From Calliopsis andreniformis (taxonomy: Eukaryota; Arthropoda; Insecta; Hymenoptera; Andrenidae), in the NCBI RefSeq assembly GCF_051401765.1, contig NW_027480422.1, positions 10,372,001-10,436,000 on the forward strand: 64,000 nucleotides of DNA, given 5' to 3'. The notes below the pieces were generated by a model. It was not told where the DNA came from, searched no databases, and saw only the letters and a list, made by a program, of their open reading frames with translations. Below are positions 39,701-52,140 of this stretch, one piece after another; positions within the stretch are counted from its first letter, which is position 1, and each line of letters opens with the position of its first letter. A program made the position numbers and the translations under genes.

Positions 39701-41220
39701 CATGCGATCTGGTGGAGCAACGCCCTACAGTTAAGCCTAGATTGCCCGGAACGTAGAAATGACCATAACTTTCACACTGGTTGCAATTATTCGTTTGATA
39801 CAATGGAAAAACTGTTCTATTTATTTTGTATTTTATGCTTCGGGCGTTGACATCTAAGGCCCTAACTATTCGATCTGGTGAAGCAACGCTCTAGAGTGAA
39901 GCCTAGGTTGCCCGGAACGTAGAAATGACCTTTATTTCACACTGTTTGCAAATATACATTTTATACGATGGAAGAGCTGTTGCATTTTTATTGTATTTTA
40001 TGCCTGTGGCGTTGACTTCTAAGTCCCTAGCTATTCGATCTGGTGGAGCAAGTCCCTAGAGCGAAGCCTAGGTTGCCGGGAACGTAGAAATGACCATAAC
40101 CTTCATACTTATTGCAATTACTCGTTTTATACGATGGAAAAACTGTTGTACTTATATTGTATGTTATGCCTCTGGCGTTGACTCCTAAGGCCGTAGCTAT
40201 TCGATGTGGTGGAGCAACGCCCTAACGTGAAGCCTAGGTTGCCCGGAACGTAGAAATAACCATTACTTCCACACTGTTTGCAATTATCCGTTTTATACAA
40301 TGGAAAAACTGTTGTATTTATATTGTATTTTATAGATATGGCGTTGACTTCTAAGGCCCTAACTATTCGACCTGGTGGACCAACGCCCTAGAGTGAAGCC
40401 TAGGTTGCACGGAACGTAGAAATGCCCATTACTTTCACACTGGTTGTAATTATTCCTGTTATACGATGGAATAACTGTTGAATTTTTATCATATTTTCCG
40501 CTTCTGGCGTTGACTTCTAAGGTCCTAGCTATTCGATCTGGTGGAGCAACGCCCTAGAGTGAAGACTAGGTTGCCCGGAATGTAGAACTGACCATCACTT
40601 TCACACTTTTTGCAATTATTCTTGTTATACGATGGAAAACCTGTTGTATTTATTTTGTATTTTATGCTTCTGGCGTTGACTTCTAAGGCCGCAGCTATCC
40701 GATGTGGTGGAGCAACGCCCTAGACTGAAGCCTAGGTTACCCGGAACGTAGAAATGTCCATACCTTTCACACTGGTTGCAATTATTCCTGTTATACAAGG
40801 GAAAAACTGTTGTATTTATATTTTATTTTATGCTTCTGGCGTTGACTTCCTGGGCCCTAGCTATTCTATCTGGAGGAGCAACGCCCTAGAGTGAAGCCTA
40901 GGTTGCCCGGAATGCAGAAATGACCATCATTTTGACACTGGTGGCAATTACTCCTGTTATACGATGGACAAACTGTTGGATTTTTAATGTACTTTATGCT
41001 TCTGGCGTTGACTTCTATGGCACTATGCATTCGATCTGGTGGAGCAACGCCCTAGAGTGAAGCCTAGGTTTCCCGGAATGTAGAAATGACCATCACTCTC
41101 ACACTGGTTGCAATTATTCTTGTTATACGTTGGAAAAACTGTTGTATTTATTTTGTATTTTATGCTTCTGGCGTTGACTTCTTAGGCCCTAACTATTCGA
41201 TTTGGTGGAGCAACGCCCTA
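36708..41220 (+). repeat. Satellite monomers with a recurring two-monomer cassette
   Basis: About 27 monomers. A cassette with GGGAACATAGAAATGACCAG or a close variant, TTATGCGATGG, GTTGCATTTTTATTG and TATACTATGG occurs near 37430-37740, 38255-38520 and 39415-39690, and again at 43219 and 45209. One monomer near 38955 is one base short (GCAGCTTTCCTG) and another near 39930 (CTTTATTTCACAC). The minus-strand frame at 38535-38726 is not a gene. Confidence 0.8.
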
Positions 41221-43542
41221 GGGTGAAGCCTAGGCTGCCCGTAACGTAGAAATGACCATAACTTTCATACTGGTTGCAATTATTCGTTTTATACCGTGGA
41301 AAAACTGTTGTATTTATATTGTATTTTATGAGTCTGGAGTTGTTTTCTAAGGCCCTAACTATTCGGCCAGGTGGACCAACGCCCTAGAGTGAAGCCTAGG
41401 ATGCACGGAACGTAGAAATGCCCATTACTTTCACACTGGTTGTAATTATTCCTGTTATACGATGGAATAACACTTGTATTTTTATTTTATTTTGTGCCTC
41501 TGGCGTTGACTTCTAAGGTCCTAGCTATTTGATCTGGTGGAGCAACGCTCTAGAGTGAAGTCCAGGTTGCCCGGAACTTAGAAATGACCATCACCTTCAC
41601 TCTGGTTGCAATTATTCCCGTTATACGATGGAAAAACTGTGGTGTTTATATTGTATTTTATGCTTCTGGCGTAGGCGTCTTAGGCCCTAACTATTCGATC
41701 TGGGGGAGCAACGCCCTAGGGTGAAGCCTAGGTTGGCCGGAACGTAGAAATGACCATAACTTTCATAGTGGTTGCAATTATTCGTTTTATACCGTGGAAA
41801 AACTGTTGTATTTATATTGTATTTTATGCGTCTGAAGTTGTTTTCTAAGGCCCTATCTATTCGACCTGGTGGACCAACGCCCTAGAGTGAAGCCTAGATT
41901 GCACGGAACGTAGAAATGCCCATTACTTTCACACTGGTTGCAATTGTTCCTGTTATATGATGGAAAATCTGTTGTATCTATTTTGTATTTTATGCTTCTG
42001 GCGTTGACTTCTTATGTCCTAACTATTGGATCTGGTGGAACAACGACCTAGGGTGAAGCCTAGGTTGCGCGGAACGTAGAAATGACCATAATGTTCATAC
42101 GGATTGCAATTATTCGTTTTGTACGATGGAAAAGCTGTTGTATTTATATTGTATTTTCTGCGTCTGGCTTTGACTTCTAAGGTCCTAGCTATTCGATCTG
42201 GTGTGGCAACGTCCAAGTTTGAAGCCTATGGGGCCTGGAACGCAGAAATGACCATAACTTTCACACTGGTAGCAATTATTCGTTTTATACAATGGAAAAA
42301 CTGTTGTATTTATATTGTATTTTATGCTTCTGGTTTAGACTTCTTAGGCCCTAGCTATTCGAACTGGAGGAGCAACGCCCTAGAGTAAAGCCTAGGTTGC
42401 CCGGAACATAGAAATGACCATCACTTTCACACTGGTTGCAATTATTCCTGTTATGTGATGGAAAAACTGTTGTATCTATTTTGTATTTTATGCTTCTGGC
42501 GTTGACTTCTTAGGCCCTAACTATTGGATCTGGTGGAGCAACACCCTAGGGTGAAGCCTAGGTTGCCCGGAACGTAGAAACGCCCATTACTTTCACACTG
42601 GTTGTAATTATTCCTGTTATACGATGCAGTAACTGTTGTATTTTTATTTTATTTTGTGTTTCTGGCGTTGACTTCTAAGGCCCGAGCTATTCGATCTGGT
42701 GGAGCAACGCCCTAAAGTGAAACCTAGGTTGCCCGGAACGTAGAAATGACCTTTACTTTCACACTGTTTGCAAATATACATTACATACGATGGAAAAGCT
42801 GTTGTATTTATATTGTATTTTATGCTTCTGGCGTTGTCTTCTTAGGCCCTAACTATTCGATCTGGTGGAACAACGCCCTAGAGTGAAGCCTAGGTTGCCC
42901 GGACCGTAGAAATGACCCTAACTTTCACACTGGTTGCAATTATTCGTTTTATACGATGGCAAAACTGTTGTATTTTTCTTTTATTTTATGCTTCTAGCGT
43001 TGACTTCTAGCCCTAGCTATTCGATCTGGTGGAGCAACGCCCTAGAGTGAAGCCTAGGTTGCCCGGGACGTAGAAATGACCATCACCTTCACTCTGGTTG
43101 CAATTATTCATTTTATGCAATGGGAGAACTGTTGTATTTATATTGTTTTCTATAGTTATGGCGCTGACTTCTAAGGCCGTAGCTATTCGATGTGGTGGAG
43201 CAACGCCCTAGAGTGAAGCCTAGGTTACCGGGAACATAGAAATGACCAGTACTTTCACACTGGTTGCAGTTATTCATGTTATGCGATGGAAAAACTGTTG
43301 CATTTTTATTGTATTTTATGCCTCTGGCGTTGACTTCTAAGACCCTAGCTATTCGATCTGGTGGAGCAAGTCCCTAGAGCGAAACCTAGGTTGACCGGAA
43401 CGTAGAAATGACCTGTACTTTCACACTGGTTGCAATTATTCCTGTTATACTATGGAAAAACTGATGCATTTTTATTTTATTTTATGCTTCTGGCGTTAAA
43501 TTCTAAGTCCCTAACTATGCGATCTGGTGGAGCAACGCCCTA
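41221..43542 (+). repeat. 14-mer higher-order repeat, unit A (2322 bp)
   Basis: Begins at GGGTGAAGCCTAGGCTGCCC and ends where the same monomer recurs at 43543. It includes one monomer two bases short (GACTTCTAGCCCTAGC, near 43004), so 14 x 166 - 2 = 2322. It is the fullest of three related units, and the other two are derived from it or a relative by loss of whole monomers. Confidence 0.85.
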
Positions 43543-45532
43543 GGGTGAAGCCTAGGCTGCCCGTAACGTAGAAATGACCATAACTTTCATACTGGTTGCA
43601 ATTATTCGTTTTATACCGTGGAAAAACTGTTGTATTTATATTGTATTTTATGAGTCTGGAGTTGTTTTCTAAGGCCCTAACTATTCGGCCAGGTGGACCA
43701 ACGCCCTAGAGTGAAGCCTAGGATGCACGGAACGTAGAAATGCCCATTACTTTCACACTGGTTGTAATTATTCCTGTTATACGATGGAATAACACTTGTG
43801 TTTTTATTTTATTTTGTGCTTCTGGCGTTGACTTCTAAGGTCCTAGCTATTTGATCTGGTGGAGCAACGCTCTAGAGTGAAGCCTAGGTTGCCCGGAACT
43901 TAGAAATGACCATCACCTTCACTCTGGTTGCAATTATTCCCGTTATACGATGGAAAAACTGTGGTGATTATATTGTATTTTATGCTTCTGGCGTAGGCGT
44001 CTTAGGCCCTAACTATTCGATCTGGGGGAGCAACGCCCTAGGGTGAAGCCTAGGTTGCGCGGAACGTAGAAATGACCATAATATTCATACGGATTGCAAT
44101 TATTCGTTTTGTACGATGGAAAAGCTGTTGTATTTATATTGTATTTTCTGCGTCTGGCTTTGACTTCTAAGGTCCTAGCTATTCGATCTGGTGGGGCAAC
44201 GTCCAAGTGTGAAGCCTATGGGGCCTGGAACGCAGAAATGACCTTAACTTTCACACCGGTAGCAATTATTCGTTTTATACAATGGAAAAACTGTTGTATT
44301 TATATTGTATTTTATGCTTCTGGTGTAGACTTCTTAGGCCCTAGCTATTCGAACTGGAGGAGCAACGCCCTAGAGTAAAGCCTAGGTTGCCCGGAACATA
44401 GAAATGACCATCACTTTCACACTGGTTGCAATTATTCCTGTTATGTGATGGAAAAACTGTTGTATCTATTTTGTATTTTATGCTTCTGGCGTTGACTTCT
44501 TAGGTCCTAACTATTGGATCTGGTGGAGCAACGCCCTAGGGTGAAGCCTAGGTTGCCCGGAACGTAGAAATGCCCATTACTTTCACACTGGTTGTAATTA
44601 TTCCTGTTATACGATGGAGTAACTGTTGTATTTTTATTTTATTTTGTGTTTCTGGCGTTGACTTCTAAGGCCCGAGCTATTCGATCTGGTGGAGCAACGC
44701 CCGAAAGTGAAACCTAGGTTGCCCGGAACGTAGAAATGACCTTTACTTTCACACTGTTTGCAAATATACATTACATACGATGGAAAAGCTGTTGTATTTA
44801 TATTGTATTTTATGCTTCTGGCGTTGTCTTCTTAGGCCCTAACTGTTCGATCTGGTGGAACAACGCCCTAGAGTGAAGCCTAGGTTGCCCGGACCGTAGA
44901 AATGACCCTAACTTTCACACTGGTTGCAATTATTCGTTTTATACGATGGCAAAACTGTTGTATTTTTCTTTTATTTTATGCTTCTAGCGTTGACTTCTAG
45001 CCCTAGCTATTCGATCTGGTGGAGCAACGCCCTAGAGTGAAGCCTAGGTTGCCCGGGACGTAGAAATGACCATCACCTTCACTCTGGTTGCAATTATTCA
45101 TTTTATGCAATGGGAGAACTGTTGTATTTATATTGTTTTCTATAGTTATGGCGTTGACTTCTAAAGCCGTAGCTATTCGATGTGGTGGAGCAATGCCCTA
45201 GAGTGAAGCCAAGGTTACCGGGAACATAGAAATGACCAGTACTTTCACACTGGTTGCAGTTATTCATGTTATGCGATGGAAAAACTGTTGCATTTTTATT
45301 GTATTTTATGCCTCTGGCGTTGACTTCTAAGACCCTAGCTATTCGATCTGGTGGAGCAAGTCCCTAGAGCGAAACCTAGATTGACCGGAACGTAGTAATG
45401 ACCTGTACTTTCACACTGGTTGCAATTATTCCTGTTATACTATGGAAAAACTGATGCATTTGTATTTTATTTTATGCTTCTGGCGTTAACTTCTAAGTCC
45501 CTAACTATGCGATCAGGTGGAGCAACGCCCTG
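43543..45532 (+). repeat. 12-mer higher-order repeat, unit B (1990 bp)
   Basis: Matches unit A but lacks two whole monomers (equivalent to about 41720-42050), giving 12 x 166 - 2 = 1990 with the same two-base-short monomer near 44994. After the gap the offset to unit A is 1990. Point differences are few. Confidence 0.85.
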
Positions 45533-46654
45533 GGGTGAAGCCTAGGCTGCCCGTAACGTAGAAATGACCATAACTTTCATACTGGTTGCAATTATTCGTT
45601 TTATACCGTGGAAAAACTGTTGTATTTATATTGTATTTTATGAGTCTGGAGTTGTTTTCTAAGGCCCTAACTATTCGGCCAGGTGGACCAACGCCCTAGA
45701 GTGAAGCCTAGGATGCACGGAACGTAGAAATGCCCATTACTTTCACACTGGTTGTAATTATTCCTGTTATACAATGGAATAACACTTGTATTTTTATTGT
45801 ATTTTGTGCTTCTGGCGTTGACTTCTAAGGTCCTAGCTATTTGATCTGGTGGAGCAACGCTCTAGAGTGAAGCCTAGGTTGCCCGGAACTTAGAAATGAC
45901 CATCACCTTCACTCTGGTTGCAATTATTCCCGTTATACGATGGAAAAACTGTGGTGTTTATATTGTATTTTATGCTTCTGGCGTAGGCGTCTTAGGCCCT
46001 AACTATTCGATCTGGGGGAGCAACGCCCTAGGGTGAAGCCTAGGTTGCCCGGAACGTAGAAATGACCATAACTTTCATAGTGGTTGCAATTATTCGTTTT
46101 ATACCGTGGAAAAACTGTTGTATTTATATTGTATTTTATGCGTCTAAAGTTGTTTTCTAAGACCCTATCTATTCGACCTGGTGGAACAACGCCCTAGAGT
46201 GAAGCCTAGATTGCACGGAACGTAGAAATGCCCATTACTTTCACACTGGTTGCAATTATTCCTGTTATATGATGGAAAATCTGTTGTATCTATTTTGTAT
46301 TTTATGCTTCTGGCGTTGACTTCTTATGTCCTAACTATTGGATCTGGTGGAACAACGACCTAGGGTGAAGCCTAGGTTGCGCGGAACGTAGAAATGACCA
46401 TAACTTTCACACTGGTAGCAATTATTCGTTTTATACAATGGAAGAACTGTTGTATTTAAATTGTATTTTATGCTTCTGGTGCAGACTTCTTAGGCCCTAG
46501 CTATTCGAACTGGAGGAGCAACGCCCTAGAGTAAAGCCTAGGTTGCCCGGAACATAGAAATGACCATCACTTTCACACTGGTTGCAATTATTCCTGTTAT
46601 GTGATGGAAAAACTGTTGTATCTATTTTGTATTTTATGCTTCTGGCGTTGACTT
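45533..46654 (+). repeat. Partial higher-order repeat, unit C
   Basis: Starts with the same monomer as A and B. It keeps the two monomers that B lacks (offset to A 4312) but lacks the next one (offset 4146 afterwards, exactly one monomer less). It leaves the family at about 46654 where TTCTAAGGCCGCAGC replaces TTCTTAGGCCCTAAC. Confidence 0.85.
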
Positions 46655-48690
46655 CTAAGGCCGCAGCTATTCGATGTGGTGGAGCAACGCCCTAGAGTGA
46701 AGCCTAGGTTGCCCTGAACGTAGAAATGACCATACCTTTCACATTGGTTGCAATTATTCCTGTTATACGATGGAAAAGCTGTTGTATTTGTATTGTATTT
46801 TATGCTTCTGGCGTAGACTTCTTAGGCACTAACTGTTCGATCTGGTGGAACGACGCCCTAGAGTGAAGCCTAGGTTGCCCGTATGGTAGAAATGACCATA
46901 TCTTTCACACTGGTTGCAATTATTCCTGTTATACGATGGAAAAACTGTTGTATTTCTATTGTATTTTATGCTTCTGGCGTTGACTTCTTAGGCCCTAAAT
47001 ATTCGATCTGTTGGAGCAACGCCCCAGGGTGAAGCCTAGGTTGCCCGGAACGTAGAAATGACCATAACTTTCATACCTGTTGCAATTATTCGTTTTATAC
47101 CGTGGAAAAACTGTTGTATTTATATTGTATTTTATGCGTCTGGAGTTGTTTTCTGAGGCCCTAACTATTCGGCCTGGTGGACCAACGCCCTAGAGTGATG
47201 CCTAGGTTGCACAGAACGTAGAAATGCCCATTACTTTCACACTGGTTGTAATTATTCCTGTTATACGATGGAATAACTGTTGTATTTTTATTTTATTTTG
47301 TGCTTCTGGCGTTGACTTCTAAGGTCCTAGCTATTCGATCTGGTGGAGCAACGCCCTAGAGAGAAGCCTAGGTTGCCCGGAATGTAGAAATGACCATAAC
47401 TTTCACAATGGTTGCAATTATCCTTTTTATACGATGGTCAAACTGTTGGATTTTTAATGTACTTTATGCTTCTGGCGTTGACTTCTAAGGCCCTATGTAT
47501 TTGATCTGGTGGAGCAATGCCTCAGTGTTAACACTAGGATGCCCGGAACGTAGAAATGGCCGTTACTTTCACACTGGTTGCAATTAATCATTTTATACGA
47601 TGGAAAAACTGTTGTACATATATCGTATTTTATGCTTCTGGCATTGACTTCTTGGGCCCTAGTTATTGGATCTGGTGGAGCAACGCCCTAGAGTGAAGTC
47701 TAGGTTGCCCGGAACGTAGAAATGACCATAACTATCAGACTGGTTGCAATTATTCGTTTTATACGATGGAAAGACTGTTGTATTTATATCGTATTTTATA
47801 GTTATGGCGTTGTCTTCTAGGGCCGTAGCTATTCGATGTGGTGGAGCAACGCCCTCGAGTGAAGCCTAGGTTGCCCGGAACGTAGAAATGACCATAGCTT
47901 TCACACTGGTTGCAATTATTCCTGTTATACGATGGAAAAACTGTTGTATTGCTATTGTATTTTATGCTTCTGGCGTTGACTTCTAAGGCCCTAACCATTC
48001 GACCTGGTGGACCAACGCCCTGGAGTGAAGCCTAGGTTGCCCGGAACGTAGAAATGCCCATTACTTTCACACTGGTTGTAATTATTCCTTTTATACGATG
48101 TAATAACTGTTGTATTTTTATTTTATTTTGTGCTTCTGGCGTTGACTTCTAAGGTCCTAGCTATTCGATCTGGTGGAGCACCGCTCTAGAGTGAAGCCTA
48201 GGTTGCCCGGAACTTAGAAATGACCATCACCTTCACTCTGGTTGCAATTATACATGCTATACGATGGACAAACTGTTGTATTTTTATTGTATTTTATGCT
48301 TCTGGCATTGACTTCTAAGGCCCTAACTATTCGATCTGGTGGAGCAACGCCCTGGAGTGAAGCCTAGGTTGCCCGGAATGTAGAATTGACCATCACTTTC
48401 ACACTGGTTGCTATTATTCCTGTTATACGATGGAAAAACTGTTGTATTTATATTGTATTTTATGCTTCTGGCGTAGGCTTCTTAGGCCCTAACTATGCGA
48501 TCTGGGGGAACAACGCCCTAGACTGAAGCCTAGGTTGCCCGGAACGTAGAAATGACCATCACTTTCACACTGGTTGCAATTATTCCTGTTATATGATGGA
48601 AAAGCTGTTGTATCTATTTTGTATTTTATGCTTCTGGCGTTGACTTCTTATGTTCTAACTATTGGATCTGGTGGAGCAACGACCTAGGGT
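46655..48690 (+). repeat. Satellite monomers without a clear higher-order repeat
   Basis: Twelve monomers in regular phase, similar singly to those in the first 18 kb (GTAGACTTCTTAGGC with GACGCCC; ATCAGACTGG; TTTTTAATGTACTTT near 47451). No block duplicate was found. The minus-strand frame at 47759-47998 is not coding. Confidence 0.75.
47878..48043 (+). repeat. Representative 166-bp monomer
   Basis: This copy is close to the consensus I derived by eye and is exactly 166 bp. In order it holds: the phase marker (1-18), TTTCACACTGGTTGCAATTA (22-41), the TATACGATGGAAAAACTG block (49-66), an AT-rich tract (about 61-90, roughly 80% A+T in the consensus), the TTCTGGCGTTGACTTC block (91-106), the most variable segment (107-132, including GGCCCTAACTATTCGATCTG or its GTAGC/ATGTG alternative), and a GC-rich end (131-166, about 61% G+C in the consensus) with GCAACGCC, CCTAGG and GTTGCCCG. 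The sharp AT-rich/GC-rich split is a constant feature of the family. Confidence 0.9.
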
Positions 48691-49930
48691 GAAGCCTAGG
48701 TTGCCCGGACGTAGAAATGAGCATATCTTTCATACGGATTGCAATTATTCGTTTTATACGATGGAAAAACTGTAGTATTTATATTGTATTTTCTGCGTCT
48801 GGCTTTGACTTCTAAGGTCCTAGCTATTCGATCTGGTGGGGCAACGTCCAAGAGTGAAGCCTATGGGGCCTCGAACGCAGAAATGACCAAAACTTTCACA
48901 CTGGTAGCAATTATTCGTTTTATACAATGGAAAAACTGTTGTATTTATATTGTATTTTATGCTTCTGGTGTAGACGTCTTAGGCCCTAGCTATTCGATCT
49001 GGAGGAACAACGCCCTAGAGTGAAGCCTAGGTTGCCCGGAACGTAGAACTGACCAACACTTTCACACTGGTTGCAATTATTCCTGTTATATGATGGAAAA
49101 ACTGTTGTATCTATTTTGCATTTTATGCTTCTGGCGTTGGCTTCTAAGGCCGCAGCTATTCGATGTGGTGAAGCAACGCTCTAGAGTGAAGCCTAGGTTG
49201 CCCGGAATGTAGAAATGACCATCACTTTCACACTGGTTGCTATTATTCCCGTTATACGATTGAAAAACAGTTGTATTTTTATTGTATTTTATGTTTCGGG
49301 CGTTGACTTCTAAGGCCCTAGCTATTCGATCTGGTGGAGCAACGCCCTAGAGTGAAGTCTAGGTTGCACGGAACGTAGAAATGCCCATTTCTTTCACACT
49401 GGTTGTAATTATTCCTGTTATACGATGGAATAACTGCTCTATTTTTATTTTATTTTATGCTTCTGGCGTTGACTTTTAAGGCCCTAGCTATTCGATCTGG
49501 TGGAGCAACGCCCTAGGGTGAAGCCTAGGTTGCACCGGAACGTAGAAATGACCATCACCTTCACTCTGGTTGCAATTATTCCTGTTATACGATGGAAAAG
49601 CTGTTGTATTTTTATTGTATTTTATGCTTCTGGCATTGACTTCTAAGGCCCTAACTATTCGATCTGGTGGATCAACGCCCTAGAGTGAAGCCTAGGTTGC
49701 CCGGACGTAGAAATGAGCATATCTTTCATACGGATTGCAATTATTCGTTTTATACGATGGCAAAACTGTAGTATTTATATTGTATTTTCTGCGTCTGGCT
49801 TTGACTTCTAAGGTCCTAGCTATTCGATCTGGTGGGGCAACGTCCAAGAGTGAAGCCTATGGGGCCTGGAACGCAGAAATGACCAAAACTTTCACACTGG
49901 TAGCAATTATTCGTTTTATACAATGGAAAA
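48691..49930 (+). repeat. 6-mer-period repeat with a distant copy near 60.5 kb
   Basis: 48691-48936 recurs at 49687-49932 (offset 996 = 6 x 166), both with the one-base-short GCCCGGACGTAG and TATGGGGCCT. 48730-49130 also recurs at 60516-60916 (offset 11786 = 71 x 166) with GTGTAGACGTCTTAGG and GGAGGAACAACGCCC. One base is gained near 49533 (GCACCGGAACG). Confidence 0.8.
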
Positions 49931-52140
49931 ACTGTTGTATCTATTTTGTATTTTATGCTTCTGGCGTTGACTTCTTAGGCCCTAAATATTCGATCTGGTG
50001 GAGCAACGCCCTAGAGAGAAGCCTAGATTTCCCGGAATGTAGAAATGACCATTACCTTCAGGCATGTTGCAATTGTTCCTGTTATTCGATGAAAGAACTG
50101 TTGTATTTTTATTGTGTTTTATGCGTCTGGAGTTGTTTTCTCAGGCCCTAACTATTCGACCTGGTGGACCAACGCCCTAGAGTGAAGCCTAGGTTGCACG
50201 GAACGTAGAAATGCCCATTACTTTCACACTGGTTGTAATTATTCCTGTTATACGATGGAATAACTGTTGTATTTATATTTTATTTTATGCTTCTGGCGTT
50301 GACTTCTAAGGCCCTAGCTATTCGATCTGGTGGTGCAACGCTCTAGAGTGAAGCCTAGGTTGCCCGGAACTTAGAAGTGACCATCACCTTCACTCTGGTT
50401 GCTATTATTCCTGTTATACGATGGAAAAACTGTTGTATTTTTATTGTATTTTATGCTTCGGGCGTTGACTTCTAATTCTGTAGCTATTCGATCTGGTAGA
50501 GCAACGCCCTAGAGTTAAGTGTAGGATGCCCGGAACGTAGAAATGGCCATTGCTTTCACACTGGTTGCACTTATTCGTTTGATACGATGGAAAAGCTCTT
50601 GTACATATATCGTATTTTATGCTTCTAGCGTTGACTTCTTAGGACCTAACTATTCGATCTGGTGGAGCAACGCCCTAGGGTGAAGCCTATGTTGCCCGGA
50701 ACGTAGAAATGACCATATATTTCACACTGGTTGCAATTGTGCCAGTTATATGATGGTAAAACTGTTGTATTTTTATTGTATTTTATGCGCCTGGAGTTGT
50801 TTTCTAAGGCCCCAACTATTCGACCTGGTGGAGCAACGCCCTAGGGTGAAGCCTAGGTTGGCCGGAACGTAGAAATGACCATTACCTTCACACTGTTTAC
50901 AAATATACATTATATACGATGGAAAAGCTGTTGTATTTATATTGTATTTTATGTTTCTGGCGTTGACTTCTTAGGCCCTAACTGTTGAATCTGGTGGACC
51001 AACGGACTAGAGTGAAGCCTAGGTTGCCGGAACGTCGAAATGACCATCACTTTCACATTTGTTGCAATTATTCCCGTTATACGATGGAAAAACTGTTGTA
51101 TTTTTATTGTATTTTATGCTTCTGGGATTGACTCCTAAGGCCCTAACTATTCGATCTGGTGGATCAACGCCCTAGAGTGAAGCCTAGGTTGCCCGGAACG
51201 TAGAAATGACCATTACTTTCACTCTGGTTGCAATTATACATGCTATACGATGGACAAACTGTTGGACTTTGATTGTACTTTATACTTCTGGCGTTGACTT
51301 CTAAGGCCCTATGTATTCGATCTGGTGGAGCAATGCCTCAGAGTTAAGTCTAGGACGCCAGGAACGTAGAAATTACCGTTACCTTCACGCTTGTTTCAAT
51401 TATTCCTGTTATACGATGGACAAACTGTTGGATTTTGATTGTACTTTATGCTTCTGGCGTTGACTTCTAAGGCCCTATGTATTCGATCTGGTGGAGCAAT
51501 GCATCAGAGTTAAGTCTAGGATGCCCGCAACGTAGAAATGTCCACTACTTTCACACTGGTTGCAATTATTCGTTTTATACGAAGGAAAAACTGCAGTACA
51601 TACGTCGTATTTTATGCTTCTGGCGTTGATTTCTTAGGCCCTAACGATTCGATCTGTTGGAGCACCGCCCTAGAGTGAAGCCTAGGTTGCCCGGAACGTA
51701 GAACTGACCAACACTTTCACACTGGTTGCAATTATTCCTGTTATATGATGGAAAAACTGTTGTATCTATTTTGCATTTTATGCTTCTGGCGTTGACTTCT
51801 TAGGCCCTAACTATTCGATCTGGTGGAGTAACGCCCTAGAGAGAAGCCTAGATTTCCCGGAATGTAGAAATAACCATTACCTTCAGGCATGTTGCAATTG
51901 TTCCTGTTATTCGATGAAAGAACTGTTGTATTTTTATTGTGTTTTATGCGTCTGGAGTTGTTTTCTCAGGCCCTAACTATTCGACCTGGTAGACCAACGC
52001 CCTAGAGTGAAGCCTAGGTTGCACGGAACGTAGAAATGCCCATTACTTTCACACTGGTTGCAATTATTCGTTTTATACGATGGAAAAGCTGTTGTATTTA
52101 TATTGTATTTTAACCCTCTGGCGTTGACTTCTAAGGCCGT
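49931..52140 (+). repeat. Satellite monomers with an 11-mer-period pair
   Basis: 49931-50235 is matched by 51756-52060 at an offset of about 1825 (11 monomers minus 1). Shared variants are GAGAGAAGCCTAGATTTCCC, CAGGCATGTTGCAATTG, TTATTCGATGAAAG and TATTGTGTTTTATGCG. One base is lost near 51025 (GTTGCCGGAACG). No gene is present. Confidence 0.75.

Noticed and set aside
47878..48043. Monomer as a dimer of two 83-bp half repeats
   Set aside because: Short similarities exist (TATACGATGG and TATTCGATCTGG; GGTTGCAAT and GGTTGCCCG) but they are not spaced by half a monomer and do not extend.
49735..50151. 138-codon open frame, the longest on the + strand
   Set aside because: It runs through two and a half monomers of three frames and has no independent start or stop context. 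It is a satellite by-product.
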